From assembly GCA_963733145.1 (NCBI GenBank), contig CAVTCJ010000017.1, positions 124,001 to 188,000 on the forward strand: a stretch of DNA of 64,000 nucleotides, in the 5' to 3' direction. This DNA is from JAHIKV01 sp963733145 (GTDB taxonomy: Bacteria > Planctomycetota > Planctomycetia > Pirellulales > Thermoguttaceae). A program made the translations under genes and the position numbers. The notes below the pieces were generated by a model. The model was not told the DNA's origin. It saw only the letters and a program-made list of their open reading frames with translations, and searched no databases. Of the stretch, positions 14,955 through 23,429 are shown piece after piece (positions within the stretch are counted from its first letter, which is position 1; every line of letters starts with the position of its first letter).

Positions 14955-16082
14955 GCCCAGATATTCTAGCAGAAACGCCCCCCAGGAAAAGAGGGACGGC
15001 ACACACGCCGTCAGCCTCTGCACCGCGAGCGAAATGATCCGCTCCGCAATCTCCGTCGGCTCGCATTGTCCACTTAAGGCGACAAACCGGCACTCGCTCA
15101 AACTGCGGAACCAGGTCATTTGCCGCTTGGCCAACTGCCGGGTGTGGAGTTTGACCAACTCGACGGTCTCGGCCAAAACGCGACGGCCTTCGAGATGCTC
15201 GATCACCTCGCGGTATCCGACCGCTTGCCGCGCGGTGCGGCTCAGCGAATCTCCCCTCTCCCTTTGGGAGAGGGGCCGGGGGTGAGGGGCGTGCGCTTCG
15301 TCATCGGCCCTCACCCTAACCCTCTCCCAAAGGGCGAGGGGACCATTTTTTTGCCCAGCCCTCTCCGAAAGGGCAAGGGGACTGTGCGCCAGTAGCCGCC
15401 GCACCTCCTCGACCAATCCCGCGGCGAACATCTCGTCCACCCGCTGCTCGATCCGGACGTAAAGCTCTTCCCGAGGCCAGTCGAGCACGAACACCCGGCA
15501 TTCTTCGGTCGTGCGGCCAACCTCGAACTGCCGCTGCAACTCGCTGATCGGCCGGCCCGTCTTCTCGAAGACTTCCAACGCCCGGATCAAACGCCGCTCG
15601 TCGTTCGGATGCAGCCGGGCAGCCGTTGCCGGATCGACCTCCGCCAGTCGCCGGTGCAGCCAGTCGCCGCCGCGTGTGCGGGCCTCGTCGACCAGCCGCC
15701 GGCGCAACTCCCAATCGGCCGGCGGTCCCTCGAAGATACCCCGCAGCAGGCCCTTCAGATACAACGGCGTGCCGCCGACGAACAGCGCCTGACGACCCCG
15801 TCCGGCGATTTCCGCCGCCGCGCGAGCCGCCTCTTCGACGTACCGCGCCAGGCTGAACTCTTCCCACGGCTCGATGGCGTCGACCAGATGATGCGTCACT
15901 GCCCGCCGCTGCTCGGCGGTCGGTTTCGCCGTGCCGATGTCCATCCGGCGATACAGCGCCATCGAATCGAGCGAGACGATTTCCGCGTCGATCCGCCGGG
16001 CAAGTTCCACGCCCGCGGCCGACTTGCCCGAGGCCGTCGGACCAGTCAGGAACCAGCAATCGCGGACGAAATGCAATGACAT
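14691..16082 (-). CDS. miaA: tRNA dimethylallyltransferase, with repeat insertion and read-through tail
   Basis: MiaA adds an isopentenyl group to A37 of tRNAs reading UNN codons. The P-loop FLTGPTASGKSAAG is at residues 12-25, followed by VSLDSMALYRRMDIGTAKP, ALFVGGTPLYLKGLL and the RALEVFEKTGRP segment. In the C-terminal half the frame is extended by a copy of the CTCTCCC-type repeat (15251-15383), translated as SPLALSERAG...PHPRPLSQRERG. The conserved sequence then resumes at TARQAVGYREVIEHLEG and TRQLAKRQMTWFRS. After about residue 375 the family sequence ends, but no stop codon is met and the frame runs into the small gene at 14691-14954. The miaA stop may have been lost, or a two-domain product may be made. 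Confidence 0.85.
   Translation of the reverse strand: MSLHFVRDCWFLTGPTASGKSAAGVELARRIDAEIVSLDSMALYRRMDIGTAKPTAEQRRAVTHHLVDAIEPWEEFSLARYVEEAARAAAEIAGRGRQALFVGGTPLYLKGLLRGIFEGPPADWELRRRLVDEARTRGGDWLHRRLAEVDPATAARLHPNDERRLIRALEVFEKTGRPISELQRQFEVGRTTEECRVFVLDWPREELYVRIEQRVDEMFAAGLVEEVRRLLAHSPLALSERAGQKNGPLALWERVRVRADDEAHAPHPRPLSQRERGDSLSRTARQAVGYREVIEHLEGRRVLAETVELVKLHTRQLAKRQMTWFRSLSECRFVALSGQCEPTEIAERIISLAVQRLTACVPSLFSWGAFLLEYLGMKTYAFEVILSPVTEVTEELADQLFEAGCDDGTPGTFCGSPRVSFHREADNLESAIRSAVADIQKTGCVVERVQIEHDSPLLSSDAG
15251..15383. repeat. CTCTCCC-type repeat inserted in frame within miaA
   Basis: Three hairpin units of the family seen between genes at 10466 and 11482. The length keeps the miaA frame open. 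On the miaA strand it encodes the peptide PHPRPLSQRERG, which is recognisable as repeat-derived sequence. Confidence 0.8.
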
Positions 16083-16095
16083 GAGAATTCCAATC

Positions 16096-16161
16096 GTTTA
16101 GCGGCCGTCGGCACGACGGCCCGGATGCGAGCCCAGGCCGCCGTGCCGGCGGCCGCTAAAC
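16096..16161. repeat. GTTTAGC...GCTAAAC palindromic repeat
   Basis: Inverted arms GTTTAGCGGCC and GGCCGCTAAAC enclose two smaller GC hairpins. It fills the gap between miaA and the amidohydrolase gene on the same strand. Confidence 0.7.
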
Positions 16162-17571
16162 AGCTATAATTCCTCGGCAATAACAACCGACGACCGGTTC
16201 GGTCGAATCGAACAGCAACTCGTGCGGGTCGGCCGCGTCGCGGTCGGGCAGGGCCACGATGGTCATATCGGCCAGCTTGCCGGGCGACAGCGAGCCGATC
16301 TCCGCCTCACGGCCCAGGGCTCTGGCCCCGGCGAGCGTTCCCATCCGCAGAATCCGCTCCGGCGGCACGCCCGGATGACGCCGCGCGGCAAACCGCATCT
16401 CCCCGAGCAGGCTCAGGTCGGGCGTCGAGCAGCGGCCGTCGGTCCCCAGCGCGACCGTCGCCCCGGCGGCAAGCATTTTCCGCAGCGGATATTCGTCATG
16501 GGCGAACCAGTCGTGGCTTCGGGGGCAATAGACCACGCTCATCCGCGCGGCGTTCGCGCCCAGAAACGCAATCTCCTCGTCGTTCAGGTAGTTGCCGTGA
16601 ATGACCAACGCCCGATGGGCCTCGGCCAACCGCCGCAGGTAATCCAGCGGACGCGGAAATCGAGCGGTCGGCGTCCCCTCCGACGCCGAACAGCCACGCT
16701 CCTCCAAAAACCTCCGCAACGGACCGCCACCGCTCCGCAAAAACTCCATTTCTTCCGGCGATTCCGCCAGATGCATGGCCACCGGCGCTCCCACAGCCGA
16801 GGAGAGTTCGACGACGGATGTCAATAGGTCGGGATGAACGGTGAACGGCGCATGGGGGCTGAGCCCGGCGCCGTTGAAATCAGCAAAGCTCACACCCTCT
16901 CGTTCCCATGCTCCGCATGGGAACGCATTGTCCGGACGCTCCGCGTCCGTGTCGCACTCCATTGAAGTTGAACATCTTCCAGCCGCGCGGACGCGGAGCG
17001 TCCGGGCAGTGTGTTCCCACGCAGAGCGTGGGAACAAGCGATGTACATGTGACTTTGCCCGCTCCATCGCTCCGGCCACTTCTCCGGCACTGAGAGCCTT
17101 TAATTCCAGGAATCTCGTTACCTCCAGCGGTGAATCGGCCGGCGTGTGATCGGGCTGAACGATGTCACCTAGCGTGGTGACGCCGCGGCGGACGCTCTCT
17201 TCCAGCCCGCGAGCGATGGCCTCCTCGACAGTCATTGTCGTCCGCTCGCGGTGCTCGATCACCAAGCGAATCCAATCGACAAGTCCGATGCCCCGGCGGC
17301 CCAGCGGCGCGGCGAGGTCGCTGAATTCGAGGTGGGCATGCGCGTTGACCAGCCCGGGCAGAATGGCCGCGTTGCCCAGATCGTGGACCGTTTGTGGTGC
17401 AGGCGTCCCGCCTGCTTGTTGGCATGCGGGCGAGACACCTGCACCACAGCCGCCGATCGAAACGATCCGATCCCCTTCGACGACTACGAAACCGTCGGCG
17501 ATCGGCGCGCTCGTCACCGGGAAGACATAGCGAGCCTTCAGTACGATTTGGCGGGACGATGAGGCGGACAT
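16156..17571 (-). CDS. Amidohydrolase, possible aminodeoxyfutalosine deaminase, with two in-frame repeats
   Basis: A metal-dependent deaminase/hydrolase of 471 residues from ATG at 17571 (MSASSSRQIVL). The metal ligands are visible: HAHLEF, the catalytic-type stretch MHLAESPEEMEF, HGNYL and GTDGRCSTPDLSLL. The family includes S-adenosylhomocysteine and methylthioadenosine deaminases and the aminofutalosine deaminase MqnX. mqnC and mqnA lie on the same strand a few kilobases upstream, so a role in menaquinone synthesis is a reasonable inference but not shown. Two repeats are inserted in frame: one near residue 45 (GAGVSPACQQAGGTPAPQ, 17393-17448) and one near residue 185 (from LFPRSAWEH to CGAWERE, 16900-17035). 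Both would fall in surface loops if the protein is active. Confidence 0.75.
   Translation of the reverse strand: MSASSSRQIVLKARYVFPVTSAPIADGFVVVEGDRIVSIGGCGAGVSPACQQAGGTPAPQTVHDLGNAAILPGLVNAHAHLEFSDLAAPLGRRGIGLVDWIRLVIEHRERTTMTVEEAIARGLEESVRRGVTTLGDIVQPDHTPADSPLEVTRFLELKALSAGEVAGAMERAKSHVHRLFPRSAWEHTARTLRVRAAGRCSTSMECDTDAERPDNAFPCGAWEREGVSFADFNGAGLSPHAPFTVHPDLLTSVVELSSAVGAPVAMHLAESPEEMEFLRSGGGPLRRFLEERGCSASEGTPTARFPRPLDYLRRLAEAHRALVIHGNYLNDEEIAFLGANAARMSVVYCPRSHDWFAHDEYPLRKMLAAGATVALGTDGRCSTPDLSLLGEMRFAARRHPGVPPERILRMGTLAGARALGREAEIGSLSPGKLADMTIVALPDRDAADPHELLFDSTEPVVGCYCRGIIAV
16900..17035. repeat. SAWEH-type palindromic repeat inside the amidohydrolase gene
   Basis: Left hairpin CGTTCCCATGCTCCGCATGG, then GGACGCTCCGCGTCCG, a variable centre, and the inverted right half ending CCCACGCAGAGCGTGGGAAC. 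The reading frame of the amidohydrolase continues through it. It is the most complete copy in the window. Confidence 0.8.
17393..17448. repeat. GTGGTGCAGGCGT palindromic repeat inside the amidohydrolase gene
   Basis: TTGTGGTGCAGGCGTCCCGC pairs with the right arm GCGGGCGAGACACCTGCACC. A stand-alone copy of the same repeat is at 17856-17913 in the gap behind the gene. Confidence 0.75.
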
Positions 17572-17624
17572 ATTCTTATCGTTCCCATAGGGAACCATGG
17601 AACGAACGCAAGAGCCGCTGTGTT

Positions 17625-17749
17625 TATTGACAGTCGGATAAGTAATGCAACTGTTTAGCGGCCGACGGTACGTCGGCCGGCGGCGGAACACTGGCCGTCG
17701 AGCCGACGGCCGCTAAACAGATGTTGCATTAGTTTTCTGAACATCAATA
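17625..17749. mobile_element. 125-bp MITE-like element, copy 2 (inverted)
   Basis: This is the reverse complement of the element at 12547-12671, the same length, with the TATTGA...TCAATA ends conserved and the GTTTAGC...GCTAAAC palindrome in the middle. It lies upstream of the amidohydrolase start. The two copies flank nadE-distal aspS, miaA and the amidohydrolase, about 5 kb apart. Confidence 0.6.
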
Positions 17750-17913
17750 GCCCCGGCGTCCACGCCGGGAAGAGCTGGTCGATTTTTCCTTACGTAACGA
17801 ACCCCGCCTGGACGCTGGGGCTAAGTTGTCGCGTCAGAATAAGTTGATTACTTTTTGTGGTGCAGGCGTCTCGCCTGCCGCCGGAAAATGCAGGCGAGAC
17901 GCCTGCACCACAA
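17745..17913. repeat. Two further palindromic repeats in the gap 17750-17977
   Basis: CCCCGGCGTCCACGCCGGG with its inverted partner ending near 17822 (same family as 25744, 54120 and 56865), then the GTGGTGCAGGCGTCTCGCC hairpin at 17856-17913. I see no gene in this stretch. Confidence 0.65.
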
Positions 17914-17977
17914 TGAATTATCAGCCAATTTCTTGTGACGTAGTTCCTATACGAATCGGCATCGCGGACCGTTATTT

Positions 17978-20375
17978 TCAGCGATCCGCCGCCACTCCGC
18001 AAGCCGTCTGATCGCCATCCAGCGGCAAGTCCGAGTGCTGACCGCGTTCGATGGCCTCTTCGAGCGATTCTTCCGCCGATTTCGGACACGGAATCATGGC
18101 GAACAGGCCCAGCAGCAGCAGGCCGAGCACCGCTCCGCCGACGACCGCCGGCCAAGTGAAAGCGATTCCCCCGCCGTCGCCGGGCGTGACGAACACCTTC
18201 GCCAGCGGCAACTGGTCGAGCATCGCCGGCGTGATCCGGGCCGAGGCAACGCCCAGCGTGTTGTGGACCAGGTGGAACGCCACGCCGGGCAGCAGACTGC
18301 CGCTCTGCACGGCCATGTATCCGATGACGACGCCGACCAGCGTCGCCATCACGGACTGTTGAATAATGAAGTGGGCGAGGCCGAACACGATGGCGGTATA
18401 GACGATCGCCCGCCATTTGTGCCCCAGATGCCGGAACCCGGAAAGAATGAACCCGCGGCAGGCAAGCTCCTCGCAGACGGCGGGCAGCAGCGCAATGACC
18501 AGCACCGCCGGCCAGAAATCGGCATGGTGGATCAGATCCTGCATCTTCCCCATCACCTGACGCATCTCTTCACTCAATGGATAGAGCCGAAGCACGACGA
18601 CTTCCAGCAGCTTGACCGCCGGATGCAACGCCACGGCCAACAGCACCGCCGCCGGAATGGTGAACCACCGCGGCCAGCGCAGCAGCAGCGTTTGCCGCGG
18701 GCTGGTGGTCAACAGGAACGTCATCATCAGCGTCGGGACGAGGAACATCGCCGCTTCGGTGACGATTGTCGTGCGGGCAAATGCCGCGAACGTCTCCGGC
18801 ATGCCGGCGAAAGAGCCTATGTAGAACCTGATCATCAGGATCAGCACGCCGAGGCAGACGGCCATCGCCACGGTCGGCGTCGGCCCCCGGTCGCGGAACA
18901 GTCGCCGCAGCCAGAGGCCCAACTCGAAGCGCTCGCTTTCGCGGAACAGCACCGACTCGCGGTTGAACTGATCGACCGCCCAGCGGATCGATATCAGGCA
19001 GACCAGCAGAGTGACCAGGGCCACGACCGGCGCGTATTGCAGCGCCCGCAGATACTCGCCCGCCAACATGCTCCGCAGGACCAGGGCCACGCCGGCCACC
19101 GGGATCAGGCTGTTTCCCAAATTCAGTTCAACGCCGGGCGACATGGGCAAAATGACCAGCGGCAACATCAGCAGCAGCAGCGGCATCAGATAGTATTGCC
19201 CTTCCTTGGTGCTGCGGGCCAAGGCCGCCAAAGCCAGACACAACGCGCTAAACAGCGCGGCCATCGGCAGCAGGGCCAGCAACAGCGAGAGCAAGGCCAC
19301 CGGCGGCGGCAGTCCGAAACCGGGCAGACGCGCCAGCACGATCCAGCCCGTCACACCGACGCTGACCAGGTTCAGCACGGCCGTGGCGACGCTGAAAACC
19401 ATGATCGTCAGTAGTTTGCCGAGCACGATCTCGCCCCGTCCGGCGGGACTGCTAAGCAAGGTCTCCAGCGTGCCGCGTTCTTTTTCGCCGGCGCAGAGGT
19501 CCACGGCCGGATAGAAGGCCCCGGTCAAGGCCCAGAGCAGCAACAGTACGGGCAGGATGCTGGACCAGCGGTTGCCCTCTTGGCTTTTCTTGCCGGCTAC
19601 GTCTTCGGATTGAACCGTGAATGGTCGGGCGTCCCGGGCCGACATCCCGCCGGCCTTGAGGTTTTCGTCGCCCACCCGCTGCTTCCAACGCTCCAGGACC
19701 GCGGTGAGCGCGACCCAGGAGAGCATCGATTTCTGATTGTTCCCGTTGTAGACGGATTTGGGCTGGGGGATGTCGGGCGAAGGAATTTTCGTCCACCGGC
19801 TTTCCGGCCGCAAGTGCCGCCCGCCGCAGGGCGATCGACCGGCGAAACTCTTCGAGCCGCTGGGCGAAATCAGGCGGAAAGTAGAGCGCCGCTTCGTAGG
19901 ACCCGGCCTGCACCAGGTTCCGCGCGTCGTCCCATTGTTTTTCCAGCGCCGCCGCCCGGGCTTCGGCCGTAGGGTGGGACAAGCGAAGCGCGGTCCCACC
20001 AGATTTGTCGTTGTTGCTGGTGGGACCGCGCTGCGCTTGTCCCACCCTACGCGCACTTTCCGCAACAGATACTGATTCGCCCTCCTCCGGCAGGAAAAAC
20101 AGCTTGAATTTCTTGTACCCATCGAGCTTGGTGAACAGCGAAGCCGCGAAATAATCCCCCTCGACCAACGGCGGCGAGACGTCCAGGTTCCGGCCGCCGA
20201 CGACCAGCACCCGGTCCGGACTGTTGTGCATGAACTGCGGAATCTGGAGCAGGCTCATGCCCAACAGCGGGTAGAGCAGGATCGGCACCACCGCAATCAC
20301 GAACAGCGTCCGGCGGTCGCGCAACTGGTCGCGGACCTCGCGGGCTAGAATCAGTTTGACGTTCGCCAGCTTCAT
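17978..20375 (-). CDS. ABC-2 permease fused to a CPBP-type membrane protease (NatB-like), one frame break
   Basis: About 800 residues starting at ATG 20375 (MKLANVKLILAREVRDQLRD). The N-terminal part is an ABC-2 permease with a first membrane helix LFVIAVVPILLYPLLG, a large extracytoplasmic loop, and a second helix cluster from GEKERGTLETLLSSPAGRGE onward. The C-terminal 250 residues form a CPBP/Abi-type intramembrane protease with EELACRGF (EExxxR), VFGLAHF and FHLVHNTLG. The frame shifts once at a G run at 19765-19769: upstream the sequence ends GKPVDENSFARHP, downstream it resumes QPKSVYNGNNQKSML. A GGTGGGACAAG-type repeat (19969-20050) is inserted in frame in the loop. It forms a translationally coupled pair with the ATPase gene upstream and probably exports Na+ or a toxic compound. 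Confidence 0.82.
19765..19769. other. Frame break in a G homopolymer within natB
   Basis: Five consecutive G (C on the coding strand) mark the point where the two conserved halves change frame; one base more or less restores a single reading frame. Confidence 0.6.
19969..20050. repeat. GGGTGGGACAAGCG palindromic repeat inserted in frame within natB
   Basis: GTAGGGTGGGACAAGCGAAG faces its inverted copy CGCTTGTCCCACCCTAC around a short centre. Intergenic copies lie at 38846 and 44540. On the gene strand it reads RVGQAQRGPT...GGTALRLSHPT. Confidence 0.8.
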
Positions 20376-21139
20376 TTACTGAACCACTCTGCCAGGGACT
20401 CTTGGTCGTGTTGCGAAATCAACTGGAAGAACAGCTCTTCGAGGTCCTGCTGTCCGTATTGTTCCCGCACGTCGTGGAGCGTTCCGTCGGCCAGCACGCT
20501 GCCGCGGTGGAGGATGGCGATGCGGTCGCAGAGCTTCTCCGCCTCGCGCATGATGTGCGTGGAATAAATGATGCACTTGCCGCCGTCGCGCAGCTCGGCG
20601 ATGGTGTTCAGCAGGGCCCGGGCGACCAGCACGTCCAGGCCGGCCGTCGCCTCGTCGAAAATCAGCACCGGGGGATCGTGGACCACGGCCCGGGCCACCG
20701 ACACCTTCTGCTTCATGCCGGTCGACATCTTCGCCCCCAGCACGTCGCGGGTGTCGTTCATTTTCAAGCGGTCGAACAAATGCTCCATCCGCGCGGCGAG
20801 TTGGTCGCGGGGAATGCCGTGCAGGCGGCCGAAATACTCGACCATCTCCCAGCCGGTCATGCGGTCGTAAACGGCCGTGTTGGCCGACATGAAGCCGATC
20901 TGCCGCCGCACCTGGGTGGATTGCGTAACCACGTCGAAGCCGTTGACCGTGACCGAGCCGCTGCTGGGGCGGAGCACCGTGCTGAGAATCCGCAGGGCGG
21001 TCGTTTTTCCCGCCCCGTTCGGTCCCAGCAGGCCGAAGATTTCGCCCGGCACGGCACGGAAACTGATCCCCTTGAGGGCCACGAATTGTCCGCGCCGAGA
21101 ATCCGAGAAGCTCTTGGTCAGTTCGTGGACTTGGATCAT
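20372..21139 (-). CDS. ABC transporter ATP-binding protein (NatA-like)
   Basis: A 255-residue ATPase with Walker A LLGPNGAGKTTALRIL, the Q-loop area RQIGFMSANTAVYD, signature-like MSTGMKQKVSVARAVVHD, Walker B PVLIFDEATAGLD and the H-loop IIYSTHIM. The TGMKQ signature is the form found in NatA/drug-export ATPases of the ABC-2 class. Its stop overlaps the ATG of the permease by four bases, so the two are translationally coupled and form one exporter at the inner membrane. Confidence 0.92.
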   Translation of the reverse strand: MIQVHELTKSFSDSRRGQFVALKGISFRAVPGEIFGLLGPNGAGKTTALRILSTVLRPSSGSVTVNGFDVVTQSTQVRRQIGFMSANTAVYDRMTGWEMVEYFGRLHGIPRDQLAARMEHLFDRLKMNDTRDVLGAKMSTGMKQKVSVARAVVHDPPVLIFDEATAGLDVLVARALLNTIAELRDGGKCIIYSTHIMREAEKLCDRIAILHRGSVLADGTLHDVREQYGQQDLEELFFQLISQHDQESLAEWFSK

Positions 21140-21181
21140 GACGCGGACGCTATACAGTGCGGGAACACAAACGTGGGAATC

Positions 21182-21247
21182 GTTCAGCAGCCGCCGGCAC
21201 GGCGGCTTCCGGCAATCCCCGGGCCGCCGTGCCGGCGGCCGCTAAAC
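21182..21247. repeat. Palindromic repeat (GTTCAGCAGCC...GGCCGCTAAAC)
   Basis: A member of the GTTTAGC family in the gap between natA and mqnC. The left end has diverged to GTTCAGC. Confidence 0.65.
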
Positions 21248-21295
21248 GGCTGCGACGTTCGCCCTCCTGATGCAAACCCCATCTCCTATTGTACC

Positions 21296-22381
21296 TTACG
21301 GCGTCGGTTCCCCGTCGGGCAATTCGTAAAACACGTTTCTCCGTCGAGGGGAATAACCGGCATCCTCGATAGCACCGCGAATCTGGGCCTCGGTTGCCCG
21401 GAACGCCGTCCCGGCGGCCGCCACCACGTTTTCCTCGATCATCACGCTGCCGAAATCATTGGCCCCGAACCGCAGGGCCAACTGGCCGACGGCCAGCCCC
21501 TGCGTGACCCAACTTGCCTGGAGATTGGCGAAATTGTCGAGAAACAGCCGGGCGACGGCCAGCGTCTTTAGGTACTCGAACGCCCCCGCCTTCGGCAGAT
21601 CGGCCAAGCCCGTATTTGCCGGCTGAAAGGTCCAGCAGATGAAGGCCGTGAAGCCGCCCGTCTCGTCCTGCAATCGGCGCAATCGTTCCAGGTGTTCGAT
21701 CCTCTCGGCCGAAGTCTCGACGTGGCCGAACATCATCGTGGCCGAGCCGCGTCCGCCCAGCGAGTGCCACTGGCGGCAGACGTCCAGCCAGCGGTCGGCC
21801 GAGGTTTTTCGCGGACTGACCAGTTTTCGCACCCGATCGACGAGGATTTCCGCCCCGCCGCCGGGCAGCGAACCGAGTCCCGCCGCCTTCAGCCGCTCCA
21901 ACACCCGCCGGATAGTGAGCCCCGAAAGCGACGCCAGGTGGTCGATCTCCGGCGGGCTGAAGCCGTGGACGTTGACCGACGGGAAATGCCGCTTCAGGTC
22001 GCGGAGCAGTTCTTCGCACCACTCGATGCCCAGTTCTGGGTGCATTCCGCCTTGCAGCAGGATTTGGTTTCCGCCCAGCGCGATGGTTTCTTCGATTTTG
22101 CGGTGCAATTCCTCCCGCGAAAGGACGTAGGCGTCAGCCGCGCCAGGCGTGCGCGAGAACGCGCAGAATCGGCATGCGCTAAAGCAGACGTTCGTGTAGT
22201 TGATGTTGCGATCGACGTTGTAGGTGCGATACGGCTCGGGGTGCAGGCGTCGCGTGACCTCGTCGGCCGCGCGGCCCAACGAGGCCAGATCGTGAGATTC
22301 GAGCAGCGCCATGCCATCCGCCGCGTCGAGCCGCCGGCCGGAGACGGCCTTGTCGAGAATCGCAGCGTCGGCGTGGTTCAT
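21296..22381 (-). CDS. mqnC: Cyclic dehypoxanthinyl futalosine synthase
   Basis: A radical-SAM enzyme of 361 residues that cyclises dehypoxanthine futalosine in the futalosine route to menaquinone. DRNINYTNVCFSACRFCAF carries the CxxxCxxC cluster motif, and the DRNINYTN form distinguishes MqnC from MqnE. Other family stretches are ILLQGGMHPELGIEWCEELL, FMFGHVET-like MMFGHVETSAER, TFQPANTGL and QASWVTQGLAVGQLALRFGA with MIEENVVAAAG. The ATG at 22381 (MNHADAAIL) is preferred; upstream codons translate a palindromic repeat. mqnA follows upstream on the same strand, 126 bases away. Confidence 0.93.
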   Translation of the reverse strand: MNHADAAILDKAVSGRRLDAADGMALLESHDLASLGRAADEVTRRLHPEPYRTYNVDRNINYTNVCFSACRFCAFSRTPGAADAYVLSREELHRKIEETIALGGNQILLQGGMHPELGIEWCEELLRDLKRHFPSVNVHGFSPPEIDHLASLSGLTIRRVLERLKAAGLGSLPGGGAEILVDRVRKLVSPRKTSADRWLDVCRQWHSLGGRGSATMMFGHVETSAERIEHLERLRRLQDETGGFTAFICWTFQPANTGLADLPKAGAFEYLKTLAVARLFLDNFANLQASWVTQGLAVGQLALRFGANDFGSVMIEENVVAAAGTAFRATEAQIRGAIEDAGYSPRRRNVFYELPDGEPTP

Positions 22382-22402
22382 GGGGCAAACGACTTTCAAT
22401 AC

Positions 22403-22469
22403 GTTTAGCGGCCGCCGGCACGGCGGCCCTCGCCGTCGCCGCAAGCCGCCGTGCCGGCGGCTGCTAAAC
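22403..22469. repeat. GTTTAGC...GCTAAAC palindromic repeat between mqnA and mqnC
   Basis: Inverted GTTTAGCGGCCGCCGGCACG and GTGCCGGCGGCTGCTAAAC arms. It lies in the 126-base gap of the mqnA-mqnC pair and could lower downstream expression. Confidence 0.7.
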
Positions 22470-22507
22470 GACAAAAATCATCGTTATCACCGAGTACAAT
22501 AGAGCGT

Positions 22508-23341
22508 CTATTTGATGGTCCCATCGTCGTGAAAAACCAGCTTCACCCCCGACGGCGCCAGCCCTTGGCGGCCGGCCAGTTCGTAGTAGCGCTGCAATCC
22601 CTGCCGCTGCCGCGGGCCGAAATGAAACTTCAAGTTGTCGCGGAGATAGGAGAGACATTCCGCTTCGGATATTCCCACCCGCGGCGCCTCGCGCCGGGCA
22701 ATCGCTTCCAACCGGGCCAGCCCTTCGTCGCGGGCCCGGGCCAGCACCGTCGCCACGCCGGGCAACTCGATCCCCGGCCGGGCGATCCACAGGGCAAACA
22801 CGAACGGCAGGCCCGTCCATTGCACCCACTCCGCACCCAGGTCCCAGACGAAGGCGAACTCGCCGTCGGCCAGGGCGATACCCCGGTCGCCGATCATCAG
22901 CACCGCGTCGGCCGAACTCTCGTCCAGCGGCGCCCCGATCGGCAGCGGCCGCGTCTCGGGCGTCACGCCGAACCGCTCCTTCAACAGCACCAGACTCAGC
23001 GCGGCACTGGTCCGCGAGCCTTCGTCCAGTGCCAACGTGCGGATCTCCTCGACGGCTTTCCGCCCGTAGAGCTTCACGCTCCGCACCGCTCCGTCGCACG
23101 CGATGCAGGCGTCGGAGATGATCGAGCAGCCCGGCTGCCGGGCGTATTCGATCGAGGGGATCATCGCCACGTCCAGCCGGCCGGCGGCCAGCGCGTCGGC
23201 CAGACGGCTGGGATGGTCGAAAACGATCTCCCACGCCGGCGCGATTGACGCCAGCGTTTCGACCAGCGGCCGGGCGTTGAGATACGTCACCGCCCCGACG
23301 CGAATCCGGGTTTGGCTCGACGGCGACGGTTGTGATTCCAC
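22508..23341 (-). CDS. mqnA: Chorismate dehydratase
   Basis: MqnA converts chorismate to 3-enolpyruvylbenzoate, the first committed step of the futalosine pathway. The fold is that of a periplasmic-binding-protein-like lyase, and IRVGAVTYLNARPLVETL near the N-terminus, RLADALAAGRLDVAMIPSIEY and VLMIGDRGIAL are family features. The start is a GTG: codons at 23344 and 23341 are both GTG, and AAGGGGAAG lies 4 and 7 bases upstream, favouring 23341 (277 residues). A perfect TATAAT box lies about 30 bases upstream. It leads the mqnA-mqnC pair. Confidence 0.9.
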   Translation of the reverse strand: MESQPSPSSQTRIRVGAVTYLNARPLVETLASIAPAWEIVFDHPSRLADALAAGRLDVAMIPSIEYARQPGCSIISDACIACDGAVRSVKLYGRKAVEEIRTLALDEGSRTSAALSLVLLKERFGVTPETRPLPIGAPLDESSADAVLMIGDRGIALADGEFAFVWDLGAEWVQWTGLPFVFALWIARPGIELPGVATVLARARDEGLARLEAIARREAPRVGISEAECLSYLRDNLKFHFGPRQRQGLQRYYELAGRQGLAPSGVKLVFHDDGTIK

Positions 23342-23374
23342 CACTGAACTTCCCCTTGAGCAAAGTAAACTGGC

Positions 23375-23380
23375 ATTATA
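23375..23380 (-). promoter_or_regulatory. -10 box for mqnA
   Basis: The minus strand reads TATAAT, an exact consensus, about 30 bases before the preferred mqnA start. The -35 region is weak (TACACC at about the right distance). Confidence 0.5.
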
Positions 23381-23429
23381 AGCGACGGATGGGAATCGGT
23401 GTAGGGAACGGTACACGGCAAGCAGTTCA

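Noticed and set aside
18035..19414. Gln/His/Arg-rich open frame opposite natB
   Set aside because: Composition is that of a reverse-complement shadow of membrane helices.
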